From positions 1-41,486 of the forward strand of contig QXCR01000207.1 in the NCBI GenBank assembly GCA_004380135.1: DNA of 41,486 nt, read 5' to 3'. The translations under genes were made by a program, and so were the position numbers. The notes under the pieces were generated by a model. That model ran no database searches. It was not told where the DNA came from and saw only the letters and a program-made list of their open reading frames with translations. Positions 8,169-16,987 of the stretch are shown here, piece by piece. The DNA is from Stemphylium vesicarium. Taxonomy: Eukaryota; Ascomycota; Dothideomycetes; Pleosporales; Pleosporaceae. How positions within the stretch are numbered: the stretch's first letter is position 1; every line of letters begins with the position of its first letter.

Positions 8169-10085
8169 ATGTCTAGTGGAGGCGACTTCTGGGCTGCCGG
8201 CAATAGGACCGTCAAGTCCTCAATTTCCTCTACTACCAACATTGTCGAGGCGCCACCGAAGCCGAAGTCGAATCCAGCTACAGACTCGCAACAGAAGAAG
8301 GGCTTGGTGCTAAGGTCGATGGCCAACGGCAACTCTTCCAACACTGTCACAAGCGGGTTTACAATCCGTTCCACCTCCAACGGCAAGAAGCTCGACTGGG
8401 ACGATGAAGAGGAGGATAACAACTTTCTCGCTCAGTTCACCACCAAGAACCAGCAGTCAATCAACACTGTGCAAGAAGCTGCGATGATCGTAAAGGAAGA
8501 GCGCATCAAAGAGCTTGAAGAAACTGTTACGACTAGGGCTCTCCACATCGTGGAGCTCGAAGAGACTGCGACGGCTAAAGTTACCCGCATCGCAGAGTTA
8601 GAGCACATTGTTGAAGAGAAGGACCACGAGATCGGTGACCTCGAAGTCACCGTACAGGACAAGGACATCTCCATCGAGGAGTTGAAGAAAGAGAATTACA
8701 ACCAGTTTATCGAGATCCAAGACCTCCACCACGAGATCGATGAGAAGGACTATCGCGTCGAGAAGCTTGAGGCGGAGCTGAAGCAAAAGGACGCGACGAT
8801 TCGAACCCTCGAGCAAGAGTCCGTTTCAAGCACTCAGACGTCTACCGACAACTCCGAGGTCATGAGCGTAGAGACCAAGGACACATCGACTACCTTTCAT
8901 GAAGATGCTGCAAAGGGGGTCGATGGAAGCGACACCGAGATGGCCGAGTCTACTACTGACGCTCCTGCCTCTGAGAGCTTCGAGATGGTAGATCCTCCGA
9001 AGTCTGGGGATGTCCAGTCTGTCCAAACAACTCCCGACAACACTCAAACTGAAGCGCCACACGATACAGCTGTCACAAAGCCGGCTCGTGGCCCGTCTTT
9101 TAGCAATTTCGACTTCCCGACCTTTAGTACCAAAGATACTCTGAACGTGGTTCCGCTCGCGCCAAAGCCAAAGACCCTCTCGTTTCCTATGGATATGTCA
9201 AAGTATGGAAAGAAGGCACCACCCGTCGCAAAGCAACCCCAAGCTTCATCCGCCGCGTCAAAGAAGGGTAGCCAGCCTACATCGTGGGGTCAATCGTCCA
9301 AGCAGGCGCGTGTCAAGACTAGCGCCCAACCCACCTTCAATCCTTCAATGGACATTCGCCACATGTCACACAACGAGCGCGTCCTCTACGCCAATGGCCC
9401 CGACGTCGCTGTCAAGATTGAAACTGTCAATTTGATGACTATCCCCAAATACGTTCTCATGCAGTGCTCTACAAAGGCGATGCAGTACTTTACCGCCAAC
9501 CCCGACGCGACCTCCTGGGTCTTCCTTGCGGGCTCCATGGACCCCGACGCTGCAAAGGCGCACCTTAACTGGATGGATGAGATGACCTACCAAGGTCGCG
9601 TCTACTCTCTCACTCTGAACACCGCGCCGGCGCACGACCAGAAGAACCTCCGCATCTGTCGCGCGGCTCGCGTGCTCGGTCTGAACAACGCATACGTCGG
9701 GCACTTCACCAAGCAGCTCTGCGACTGCATCCGCAACCAGGATGTCTCTCATGAGTTCAAGGACACCGTTTGCGAGTTGGCCTACCCAGACAACGACCCC
9801 ATCTTCGACTGCCTGGCCAACAACCTCGTTACCCAGAAGAAGAACGGCAACGTCACCGACGCAGAGGGCCTGAAAAAGTTGGTGGCCAAGCACCCGCAGC
9901 TCAAGACCAAGATGGAGCACATCGAGAAGCGCATCAGTGGCGGCGGTCGCGCGCGCAAGTCGCCTGCCGGCAGCGAGCGTGGGGGCATCAAGCCACGTGG
10001 CGCTGCCAAGAGCCGAGGTAACTCCGCCACCGCTGCTGTCCCTTGCTACAACCCCGTCGACAGCAAGTTCGGCAACACGCACTAA
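8169..10085 (+). CDS. Coiled-coil protein with BTB-like C-terminal domain
   Basis: 638 aa. The start at 8169 is in good context (AACAATGTC). The 128 open codons upstream are taken as 5' leader. Residues 1-100 are Ser/Thr/Asn-rich. Residues 113-210 form seven consecutive 14-residue units of type I-x-E-L-E, an ideal coiled coil for oligomerisation. 220-400 is disordered and acidic, then Lys/Pro/Ser-rich. Residues about 410-590 are globular, with DVAVKIETVNL, a central strand-helix stretch and LRICRAARVLGLNNAYVGHF. This layout resembles a BTB/POZ fold followed by helices, an inference from pattern only. The last 50 residues are Gly/Arg/Lys-rich (GGGRARKSP, KPRGAAKSRG), possibly nucleic-acid binding. 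No named family is recognised. A decayed relative of the C-terminal domain lies at 15847-16987. Confidence 0.8.
   Translation: MSSGGDFWAAGNRTVKSSISSTTNIVEAPPKPKSNPATDSQQKKGLVLRSMANGNSSNTVTSGFTIRSTSNGKKLDWDDEEEDNNFLAQFTTKNQQSINTVQEAAMIVKEERIKELEETVTTRALHIVELEETATAKVTRIAELEHIVEEKDHEIGDLEVTVQDKDISIEELKKENYNQFIEIQDLHHEIDEKDYRVEKLEAELKQKDATIRTLEQESVSSTQTSTDNSEVMSVETKDTSTTFHEDAAKGVDGSDTEMAESTTDAPASESFEMVDPPKSGDVQSVQTTPDNTQTEAPHDTAVTKPARGPSFSNFDFPTFSTKDTLNVVPLAPKPKTLSFPMDMSKYGKKAPPVAKQPQASSAASKKGSQPTSWGQSSKQARVKTSAQPTFNPSMDIRHMSHNERVLYANGPDVAVKIETVNLMTIPKYVLMQCSTKAMQYFTANPDATSWVFLAGSMDPDAAKAHLNWMDEMTYQGRVYSLTLNTAPAHDQKNLRICRAARVLGLNNAYVGHFTKQLCDCIRNQDVSHEFKDTVCELAYPDNDPIFDCLANNLVTQKKNGNVTDAEGLKKLVAKHPQLKTKMEHIEKRISGGGRARKSPAGSERGGIKPRGAAKSRGNSATAAVPCYNPVDSKFGNTH
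8505..8798 (+). repeat. Seven 14-residue coiled-coil repeats (42-bp units)
   Basis: Residues 113-210 of the coiled-coil protein divide exactly into seven 14-residue units, each starting with I or V and most carrying an E-L-E core: IKELEE, IVELEE, IAELEH, IGDLEV, IEELKK, IQDLHH, VEKLEA. An eighth start, IRTLEQ, follows. Two heptads per unit give a continuous a/d hydrophobic stripe. The DNA of the units has diverged, so this is an old duplication. Confidence 0.75.
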
Positions 10086-10674
10086 CTCGGACCGCAAAAA
10101 AGCAACGTCGGTGTTTCAAAAGCGTGGGATGAGCGACGCACGGCCACCGAATCTTCTCTGACACTGATTTCGAGCGAGCGAGCGAGCGTAGCATGCATAC
10201 ACGGCGTTTCGGTGCGGGTTTCGAATACGACTTTGAACAATTGGACTATGGCATCTTTGAGTCTACAGTGAATATGGAAAATGGGCGGCATAGATAGAAT
10301 AGGCCATGTGGTTTTCCTTTGTGATGGAGAGGGACATGATTTGATGTAGGCGTGGGATTTGGGCAAACGTAGCTTAAACGAGTGAGGAAAAATTGAGACT
10401 TGTTCCTGATGCCGGTTGTTGCAGTGTGCTAAAGACGAAGTGATGCGACCAAGGCTGGGGTCGTGTCGTGAACTTCAGCGTTCTGAAGTTCGGCATCCAC
10501 GATCCTGCCGCCGTCCATTGTCAAATCTCTCGGTATTCTCAATTCTATGGCTTCAGTCATGGTTGCGACAATGTTTTCGTCTTTTTCTTCTACATTTGGG
10601 ACTTTTCTTCACCGTCACAGCCTACAGCATCGCCCGAAGCATTCAACCCACATTTCCCATATCTGCAGGCAAAA
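10086..10674. other. Convergent intergenic region
   Basis: 589 bp between the 3' ends of the plus-strand coiled-coil gene and the minus-strand APM3 gene. It would hold both 3' UTRs. A short GAGCGAGCGAGCGAGCG run occurs at about 10172-10188. The open frames seen here overlap one another and have no family character. Confidence 0.45.
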
Positions 10675-12441
10675 CTAACATCTACACTCGACACCCTTCC
10701 GACTAACACAAAGATACTTGACACCCTTGTACGGCGTAACCCCACTCCCCAACCCCTTGCTTCTCCTTGTATCAATATTCAAGCTCTCGACTTTAATACC
10801 ACTCGGCAACCACCCCTTGACCGAGAAGCTGATGGTCGCGCAACTAGGCATGAGAACCTTATTCGCCTGTTTGATCTTCGCATCGGAGTCGGGCTTCGCA
10901 GCTTTAGTTGTGGGCGCGGGGATAGAAGGTTGCTGAGTCGACGTATCGTCATCGTCGTAGTCGTATGTAGATGTGGAGAAGGAGACGGGGCCGCCTGCAT
11001 CGAGGGCATCGTCGGCGGAATGGTCGTCTTGGCCTACGACGGTACCGCGCAGTGTGGCTGTGACACCGATGCCTCCGCCCCGATCTTGCGACATGAGAAG
11101 GCCTATCTCACGGCTGCTTACGCCCCACTCTATCGCCCTGTCACCAGGCGCATAGCATGCGTCGCCCATGCCGCGTGCGACGCGTAGGTCGACGACGTTC
11201 TTCACTGTTGTGGGGAGCGGGATGTGTATGAGCATTTCTTCGATTGCGGGGGCGGCCGTCGTGCCGGACGCAGTGGCTGCACGCGAAAGGCTGGCTTTTG
11301 CGGCGCTTGATTGCGACGACGCAGCGGATCTGCCGGTGAAGCGAGGGTTGAGTTGGAGCTTGACTTCAAAGTCTGTGCCAGTTGGGCCGAGCGACGGGTG
11401 GACGGAGACGGTAGCGGGGATGCTGAGTTTGGGCATTGCGCTCTTGGCTGTCTTGTCGCTCGAGAAAGAGTCTAGAGCTGCTGAGCCGAGCAGGTCGACT
11501 TCGTAGCCGGCCAGCACGAAGCGGCCATCTGGCGGTACAAATGACAGGTCCCCGGGCCTCGCCTTCCACTGGTTCAGCCTCACGCACGGGTGGAAGACGG
11601 GGAGGGAAACGGCGTTGTGTATGCCCCCAGCGCATCCTAGTTGTAGTGTGAGATCTGGTACACCAGAGACCTTGGCCGTGAATGCGATGGTGCCGTTTGC
11701 CATGGCGGCCAACGGTCGACCGGAGGGCGAGAGTGTGACTTGGAGCGTCTCGACGATGTCGACGTACATTTCATTGCTGGTATGCCTGACATTCGCTCTT
11801 CTCCAGGGGACTGGTGAAGCTGTCTGGTTCGAGCTCGATGTCGGTCCCAACCTAGGGCTTGGTCTTCCCCCACCGAGGCCAAATGCGCCTGTCGAGGAGG
11901 GTGCCAGCGAGCTTGGGGTGGAAGAGGGTAGTCCTACACCCCCTAAGAGGCTCTTGAGCAGGTTTGGCGCTTCAACGACATCTCTCAGCGCATTGGGTTC
12001 CGTATTCGCGATGATGCCGCCGTCGACCATCTCACTAAGCAGCTGCGATAGGACATCGTAGTTTCCTTCGATCTTACTCGCGAGCAAGGGAGAGCCTAGG
12101 AAGTCTTCGAGCACGTCGGTGAGGCGGTGGAGGAAGGAGAGGACGGCGAGAGGATCGGTGTCGGCCGACGAAGGGCAAAGGAAGAGCAGCTGGTCTTGTA
12201 TTATCGAGTATAGCAGCGTGGGCGGGTTGGCATTGGGCAGGTAGATTAATGGTGGGCGGGGTGCGGGATGGGCGAGGTAGAGCGGGAGGAGGATGCTAGA
12301 GGGCGGTGGGCGGTTGAGGAATGTGTGCTCCAGGAGAGGCGTGCTGGTGTGAGGGGCTTGTTAGCGACGTCGCACGTGCAGCAGGAGGGGGAGAGGGTAC
12401 TTGTGCTCATCGAAGATATACAAAGCCTCAATGGCGCTCAT
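10675..12441 (-). CDS. APM3: AP-3 adaptor complex subunit mu (two exons)
   Basis: Predicted 569 aa from two exons: 12441-12401 (41 nt, MSAIEALYIFDEH plus AA) and 12343-10675, with a 57-bp intron at 12344-12400. The intron begins GTACCC, has a CTAAC branch site and ends CACACCAG. Splicing joins the start to TPLLEHTFLNRPPPSSILL, the usual beginning of fungal AP-3 mu. Residues about 1-145 form the longin-like N-domain. About 145-200 is a Ser/Pro linker. About 205-569 is the mu-homology cargo domain, with EMYVDIVETLQVTL and a conserved C-terminal VTPYKGVKYLCVS. AP-3 carries cargo from the trans-Golgi or endosome to the vacuole, and mu recognises YxxPhi signals. Without the first exon the frame would seem to start at an internal GTG. 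Divergent from the gene at 12626. Confidence 0.9.
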
Positions 12442-12625
12442 TGTGCAAGAATATCAGCTCCGAGCTGCGCGCGTGGGAACTGGGAAGACGTGAGAGGGCC
12501 GCCCGCCGCCCGCCCGCGCTCGTGGGGCATGTTTTGGCGGGGAGCTGCCCCGACTAGGGCGAGCCCTGCAGAACCATGTCATGCCAAGTTTTGCTCGCGC
12601 GAGCCATCAGCCTTTTTTCGCAAAC
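12442..12625. promoter_or_regulatory. Compact bidirectional promoter APM3 / DMAC1-like
   Basis: Only 184 bp separates the divergent start codons at 12441 and 12626. It is GC-rich (CCGCCCGCCGCCC-type runs at about 12498-12515) and has no clear TATA box. Both genes must share control elements here. No specific site is assigned. Confidence 0.6.
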
Positions 12626-12959
12626 ATGTCGCAGCGGACTGCAGACACCCCGGCGTTGCAAGAGGCCTTGAAGCAGGATAGGCCTGAGTTTGAGGACTGC
12701 ACGCCCTGTCGCGTTGTCGGTATGCCGCCCTTTCGCCCGTCCCTGACCGCCCAGCCAGCGCTGACATGTCCCATCAGGTAGCGCAACCTTCGTCGGCCTC
12801 GGCATCTTCACATACGCCTCCGGTCATTCACAGATCCGCGCCAACGAAGCCGCGATACGTGCCAGCAAGAGCATGTTTGGTGTGAGGAGCAGAGGCATGG
12901 CTATAACCAGCACGAGTGTCGTCATGGTGGGATTGGGAGTCTATCGCTGGTTTGCCTGA
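12626..12959 (+). CDS. Small mitochondrial protein, DMAC1/DUF4536-type (two exons)
   Basis: Exons 12626-12719 and 12778-12959 encode 91 aa. The 58-bp intron (12720-12777) begins GTATGC, has a GCTGAC branch site and ends CATCAG. After splicing the protein reads MSQRTADTPAL...EDCTPCRVVG, then SATFVGLGIFTYASGHSQI and a second hydrophobic stretch near the C-terminus. The DC.PCR.VG motif before a first transmembrane segment, and two transmembrane segments in all, match DUF4536 proteins. The human relative DMAC1 takes part in complex I distal membrane-arm assembly, and the yeast relative is Dmo2. A mitochondrial inner-membrane role is inferred. The exons are too short to stand out as single open frames. 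Confidence 0.75.
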
Positions 12960-13267
12960 GGGCATGACACGCTCATACAGACAGGGCAAATTGGTACGAG
13001 GAGCGACTTCAAGGGCCATACATCGTGATATTGACCATCAACTTCCCCTCTCATTCCACGACTCGGTCATCTTACTACATAATATAAACCTATAGCGATA
13101 GCTCACAGAGAAAAGAAAGGTATATTGCCCTGAAAAGTAATAAACACCAGAGAATGCGTCTAATAAGCCTGCTCCGCCCAATGCATGAAATGTTCCACTA
13201 GCCCGCTGCGCCGTCTGGGTATGATGCAAGTAGTCGTGATTCGTCATGACTCCCACGAGTAACCTTC
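12960..13267. other. Convergent intergenic region
   Basis: 308 bp between two convergent genes. AT content rises at about 13070-13140 (ATAATATAAACC, AATAAACACC), suitable for polyadenylation signals on both strands. Nothing else is seen. Confidence 0.45.
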
Positions 13268-14026
13268 TCACGACATGCGGCCGCGCTTAGGTCCGCCGGA
13301 AGAGCCGTCTCGTCGGTCGTTGGGTCCGTCGACGTTGAAGAAGTCGTTCATGAGCCGTCGTTTCTGCCCGGCGCCGTTTCCGAGCTGGAAGAGATTCTGA
13401 GCGGCCGAGCGTTGGAGATTTCGAGATGTTGAGCGATTCGACGAGCGGCGAGGATTGGGAAATGCGCGGCGAGCGGCGGCCGACATATCACCGGCATTGT
13501 TGTCATTGGGCGAGTCGGTGGGGAAAGTCTGGGGTGCAGAAAACTGGAAGACGTGGTGTAAGGGTGACATGTCGGCCTCGGTGGTAGAGGCTTCCATCTG
13601 AAGTGGCGGCGGCGCAGAGTCGGAGCGGTGTGCAGTGCCCATGACCGGGTCGAGCGTGCGCGCGTCGTCTAGGCTGAGGTTTCGCTCCATGATGGGCGAG
13701 GAGCTGCGGGCGCGCTTATCGTCCAGGTATTCTTCGTCGCTCTCGCTGCCCGAATGCTTTGGTAGGGACCCATCCAACCGCTCCGCCGCCCATTGCCGGA
13801 TTCTATATCCCTCTCCAGCTCCCATGCCAATGTTCTCCTTGTCTAGAAAAGCCATGAGATCTTCCAGAGCTTCTTGGTAGCCATCGGTGCGGGCCCTGTC
13901 GAGGTCGGCCAAGGCTGACTTGTATAGGTTCGTGACGTTCAGCGCGGCGGTACGGAACGACTGGTGCACGTCGGGCTGTCGCTTCGTCTTGGGTAGCGAC
14001 GTGTTGAGGCTGCGCATCGAGTCCAT
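13268..14026 (-). CDS. HAPSTR1/TAPR1-like protein (DUF4588 family)
   Basis: 252 aa without introns, starting MDSMRSLNTSLPK. Residues about 20-62 (VHQSFRTAALNVTNLYKSAL, then GYQEALEDLMAFLD) match the helical core of the C16orf72/HAPSTR1 family, where 'FQ.AA.AVT.LYK' and a later 'G.Q.....L..W' are typical. A GYRIRQWAAERL helix follows at about 73-84. The rest is Ser/Asp-rich and disordered with a basic, Arg/Asn-rich C-terminus (KRRLMNDFFNVDGP, GPKRGRMS) that could be a nuclear signal. In animals HAPSTR1 supports stress signalling through the ubiquitin ligase HUWE1. Whether that holds in fungi is not shown here. Confidence 0.65.
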   Translation of the reverse strand: MDSMRSLNTSLPKTKRQPDVHQSFRTAALNVTNLYKSALADLDRARTDGYQEALEDLMAFLDKENIGMGAGEGYRIRQWAAERLDGSLPKHSGSESDEEYLDDKRARSSSPIMERNLSLDDARTLDPVMGTAHRSDSAPPPLQMEASTTEADMSPLHHVFQFSAPQTFPTDSPNDNNAGDMSAAARRAFPNPRRSSNRSTSRNLQRSAAQNLFQLGNGAGQKRRLMNDFFNVDGPNDRRDGSSGGPKRGRMS

Positions 14027-14518
14027 GGCCGTGAATGAAGCTTACGGAGGCGCTATTGGTGATTTTGATGGGGTGGTTGATGGGGTGCAAGGCTTTGTCG
14101 TGCTTCGGTGAGCTGGAAAAGTGTTTCGCAGTCCCTAGCAGTGCTCTTCTCGGCAAAAGAAGGCGGCTGCAGCTGAGGAGGCAGCGATAAATCAAATAAA
14201 GACGGCGAGAGTCGTCTTCACTCGCAGGGAGCGTAACTTGGGCCGTCGTGGTGCAAGTCCTGCGTCGTCGTCAACCCCGCGGGAGAGACGCTGTCACGTT
14301 TCTTAGCCTGTGGACTAGCGCCAATCCATCGCATGCCCAGCTCGCCCAGGGGGTGGTATCCCGCCAACCTTCCACAAACACTCTCCGCATCTCCGCGCTG
14401 CCATAGCCATCCACGCCACATAGCTGAGAGGCTGCGCTGGTTCAAAGCCGGCATTGCGCGCTGCCCTATCGCATGGCAATCCTCTCATCATTCGTCTCGT
14501 CTCGTCTCGTCTCCTGTC
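14027..14518. promoter_or_regulatory. Divergent promoter region
   Basis: 492 bp between the divergent HAPSTR1-like and F-box starts. It contains a (CGTCT)n pyrimidine-rich run at about 14493-14513 just upstream of the F-box ATG, typical of a fungal initiator leader. No TATA box was assigned. Confidence 0.45.
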
Positions 14519-15793
14519 ATGACATCGCACCTAGAAAGCCTCCCTGTCGAGCTCTTTGACTGCATCGCTCATCACCTGACTTCACCAGCACATCAGTCTC
14601 TTCGTCTCTCTTCGCGACGTCTCTACCAACTCATTCATAAAACATTCGTGCAGAAAGCCTTTGCAGAGCAGAGTACTACCCTGGGTCCATGGTCGCTAGA
14701 TCGTCTCGTCCACATCTCTCGCCGTCATCATCTCAGCGATGCTGTCAAAGCCCTCCACATCAGGCTTCTGAACCAAGACGAATACGCGAATTTGAACGCC
14801 ATCAAGCGCGTGGGTCGGTTTCCTCCTCCCAAACGATTCCCTAGGGTCCCTGGTGTTAGCGACAAGCATGTGAACGATGAGGCCACCACACTTTCCTACG
14901 TGATGCAACATGAGCGCCCCACAAGGCTGTACGACGGCCTTCTAGAGGCTCTGCGAGGGTTACCCAGATTGAAGACCATCTGCTTCAGTGCCAAGACTTC
15001 TGCGCCGTCGGTGTGGGGACCCAATGCGGCCGCCGACCATTTATTCCGGACAAGGTGTTTTGAAGCGCTCGTCTATGCCATAACACGCAGCAACGTCAAG
15101 CTGGAAGGATTCAGCATGGCCAGACGAAAACGCCACAATACATGTTATAAACAGGCCGATTTGTCATTCCTTACGTTTCAGTTGGACCCTCATTCCATTG
15201 AGTCGCTGCGACATTGCTTCTCTAATTTGCAGTCACTCAAGTTATCCGCTATTTCTGGCTATGGCACACCGCGCTCAGACGGCTGGTTCAAAGGCATATG
15301 TGCTTTCATCATGGCTGCACCTAGGCTGAAGAAATTGTCCTTGAGCCTGGATCGGCATGATAAATTGTCTCCGTTCAGCTCCAAAGTAGTAAGCTCTTTG
15401 GCTACTATTTGCAGACTACTAGAGTTGGAAACGTTTGAACTTTTGAACTGTACAGCAAATGGAAAAGACGTGGTGGACCTAATTAGAGCGCACTCCTCGT
15501 CTCTACATCATGTTATCTTGTCCGATATATGTCTAGTCACTAGTACATGGCCGTTTGTTTGGGATGCCCTAAGGGTCTGTCAGGGTCTCAAATCTCTGCG
15601 ACTCATTGAGATGAAGGACTCATCACCGCCGGAATCATTTCCCAGGCGATTCCAGGACCGCCCACAATTGACATGGGACGTTCGTAAAAATCGAAACCTA
15701 TCCGACTGGCTGCTTGGGCTTGTTGCGTCAGACAAGCTACCGGTTGCCCTTATAGAGGATGGCTCGACCGCGTATCATAGCACTAATGGTTGA
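14519..15793 (+). CDS. F-box protein with LRR-like C-terminus
   Basis: 424 aa, starting MTSHLESLPVELFDCIAHHL. This Met is chosen because it sits directly before the F-box. The 62 open codons upstream overlap the promoter and have no family character. Residues about 5-48 carry the F-box (LESLPVELFDCIAHHL..., SLRLSSRRLYQLI). After that, irregular Leu-rich stretches (LQSLKLSAISG, RLKKLSLSLDRHDK, LETFELLNC, LKSLRLIEMKD) look like degenerate leucine-rich repeats. F-box proteins bind Skp1 and bring substrates to SCF ubiquitin ligases. The substrate here is unknown. A CTG-to-CTC-rich codon choice like that of the neighbours argues against recent transfer. Confidence 0.8.
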   Translation: MTSHLESLPVELFDCIAHHLTSPAHQSLRLSSRRLYQLIHKTFVQKAFAEQSTTLGPWSLDRLVHISRRHHLSDAVKALHIRLLNQDEYANLNAIKRVGRFPPPKRFPRVPGVSDKHVNDEATTLSYVMQHERPTRLYDGLLEALRGLPRLKTICFSAKTSAPSVWGPNAAADHLFRTRCFEALVYAITRSNVKLEGFSMARRKRHNTCYKQADLSFLTFQLDPHSIESLRHCFSNLQSLKLSAISGYGTPRSDGWFKGICAFIMAAPRLKKLSLSLDRHDKLSPFSSKVVSSLATICRLLELETFELLNCTANGKDVVDLIRAHSSSLHHVILSDICLVTSTWPFVWDALRVCQGLKSLRLIEMKDSSPPESFPRRFQDRPQLTWDVRKNRNLSDWLLGLVASDKLPVALIEDGSTAYHSTNG

Positions 15794-15846
15794 GGTGACA
15801 ACAACTGCCGTGGAAGAGTCACCACAACGAATACGCAAATGTCGCA

Positions 15847-16987
15847 ATGACGAAATTTGGTGCTGTTGCATCTCGAGTCCAGAGCCCCGACCTTTACGAG
15901 GGCAGTCTCGTGTGCTATCACGCTACTACCATGGTTTGCCGACCCGGACAGGTTTATGTTTCTTCGCTCTCGAAAACCGAACGAAGTTGCGTCTTCGTTA
16001 TCCGTCCCGCCGACAACTACACCACGACCATGGCGCAAGCAAGCCAGCTATCCCGAGCCGACATGCGTCTCTTTTTGCGACAGCTTCAAACCAACCTAGC
16101 AGATGCCACGCAATGGGGCCCGATGATGTGAATGTCACTTGTTCGCGGAGGTCTTATCGATTTCACGATACACGACCGCCGCATCGCTTCGACGCCGCGA
16201 TTCGCGTTGATGGCGTTATCCCGAGTGTTCTCGCACACTTGGCAAAGCATTCGCATGCATCGGCAATCGACTTCACTTTCAAGATCCCAAAGGAGTGGCG
16301 CGTGCAGAAAGGAGATGCTACAAAAATCATTCTCGGGAAGGGGATCATGCCGGAGGACCAGATCAAGACTCAAGAAGCTGCACTCGTCGCAACTGCGCAG
16401 TGGACTACTGCACCCACACTCTTGGCGGCCCGTCATATGTGCCTCACTTGACCGACGAGTTCATCGCGCAAGCTGAGAAGCCCGCGCTAAGCCCTTACCA
16501 AATTATCGAGCTTGTCAAGTCCTGCCGCGGCGAAAACGATGCGTTGCTTGCTGTGCTCGCTCAAAAGCTAGTGGAAAAGAAGCTGAAAGTTGAGATCGCC
16601 AAGGAATAATTTGAGCTGTTTCTTGGCGTGGCGGGAAACGAGCTCTTGAAGAAGAAGATGGAGACTCTGCGAGAAGGCAATCGATTTGAGGCAAGCGCTA
16701 CATGCTCAGGGGTAAAGGTCAAGACAAGCACAAACAGAGCGACATTGCCAGCCTATCCAGCTATGGAGGTTGACAAAAAAGATGCCGTCGATGGGGGTGA
16801 CATCAACGCAGCCATGGCGGATGGGGCACAGGTTGGACCAGACGGTTCGCAGATCTCTTTCCCTCGTTGTCAGGCGAAGGTATGCCACGGAAGAAGCACA
16901 AAACCACGCACAAGAATAGCCACAACGCTCTCTAGACCGTTGAAGAGGACCTTAGAACGTGTGTGCTGCAGGCTCGGCCGAATCTAA
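15847..16987 (+). pseudogene. Decayed BTB-like gene related to the 8169-10085 protein
   Basis: Protein-like sequence continues across several frames. 15847-16128 gives an N-terminal part. A TGA stands at 16129. The same frame resumes with LVRGGLIDFTIHDRRIASTP and ALMALSRVF. A frameshift near 16235 leads to HASAIDFTFKIPKEWRVQKG and ALVATAQWTT. Another shift near 16420-16440 leads to YVPHLTDEFIAQAEKPALSP and LAVLAQKLVEKK. A TAA lies at 16607, then the frame continues to 16987. At least two stops and two shifts rule out a simple intron model. The order of blocks parallels the C-terminal domain of the 638-aa protein upstream. Function unknown, probably dead. Confidence 0.6.

Noticed and set aside
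9366..10097. A 243-codon minus-strand open frame opposite the coiled-coil gene
   Set aside because: Antisense shadow of a GC-rich coding region; no family motif and no promoter-like start.
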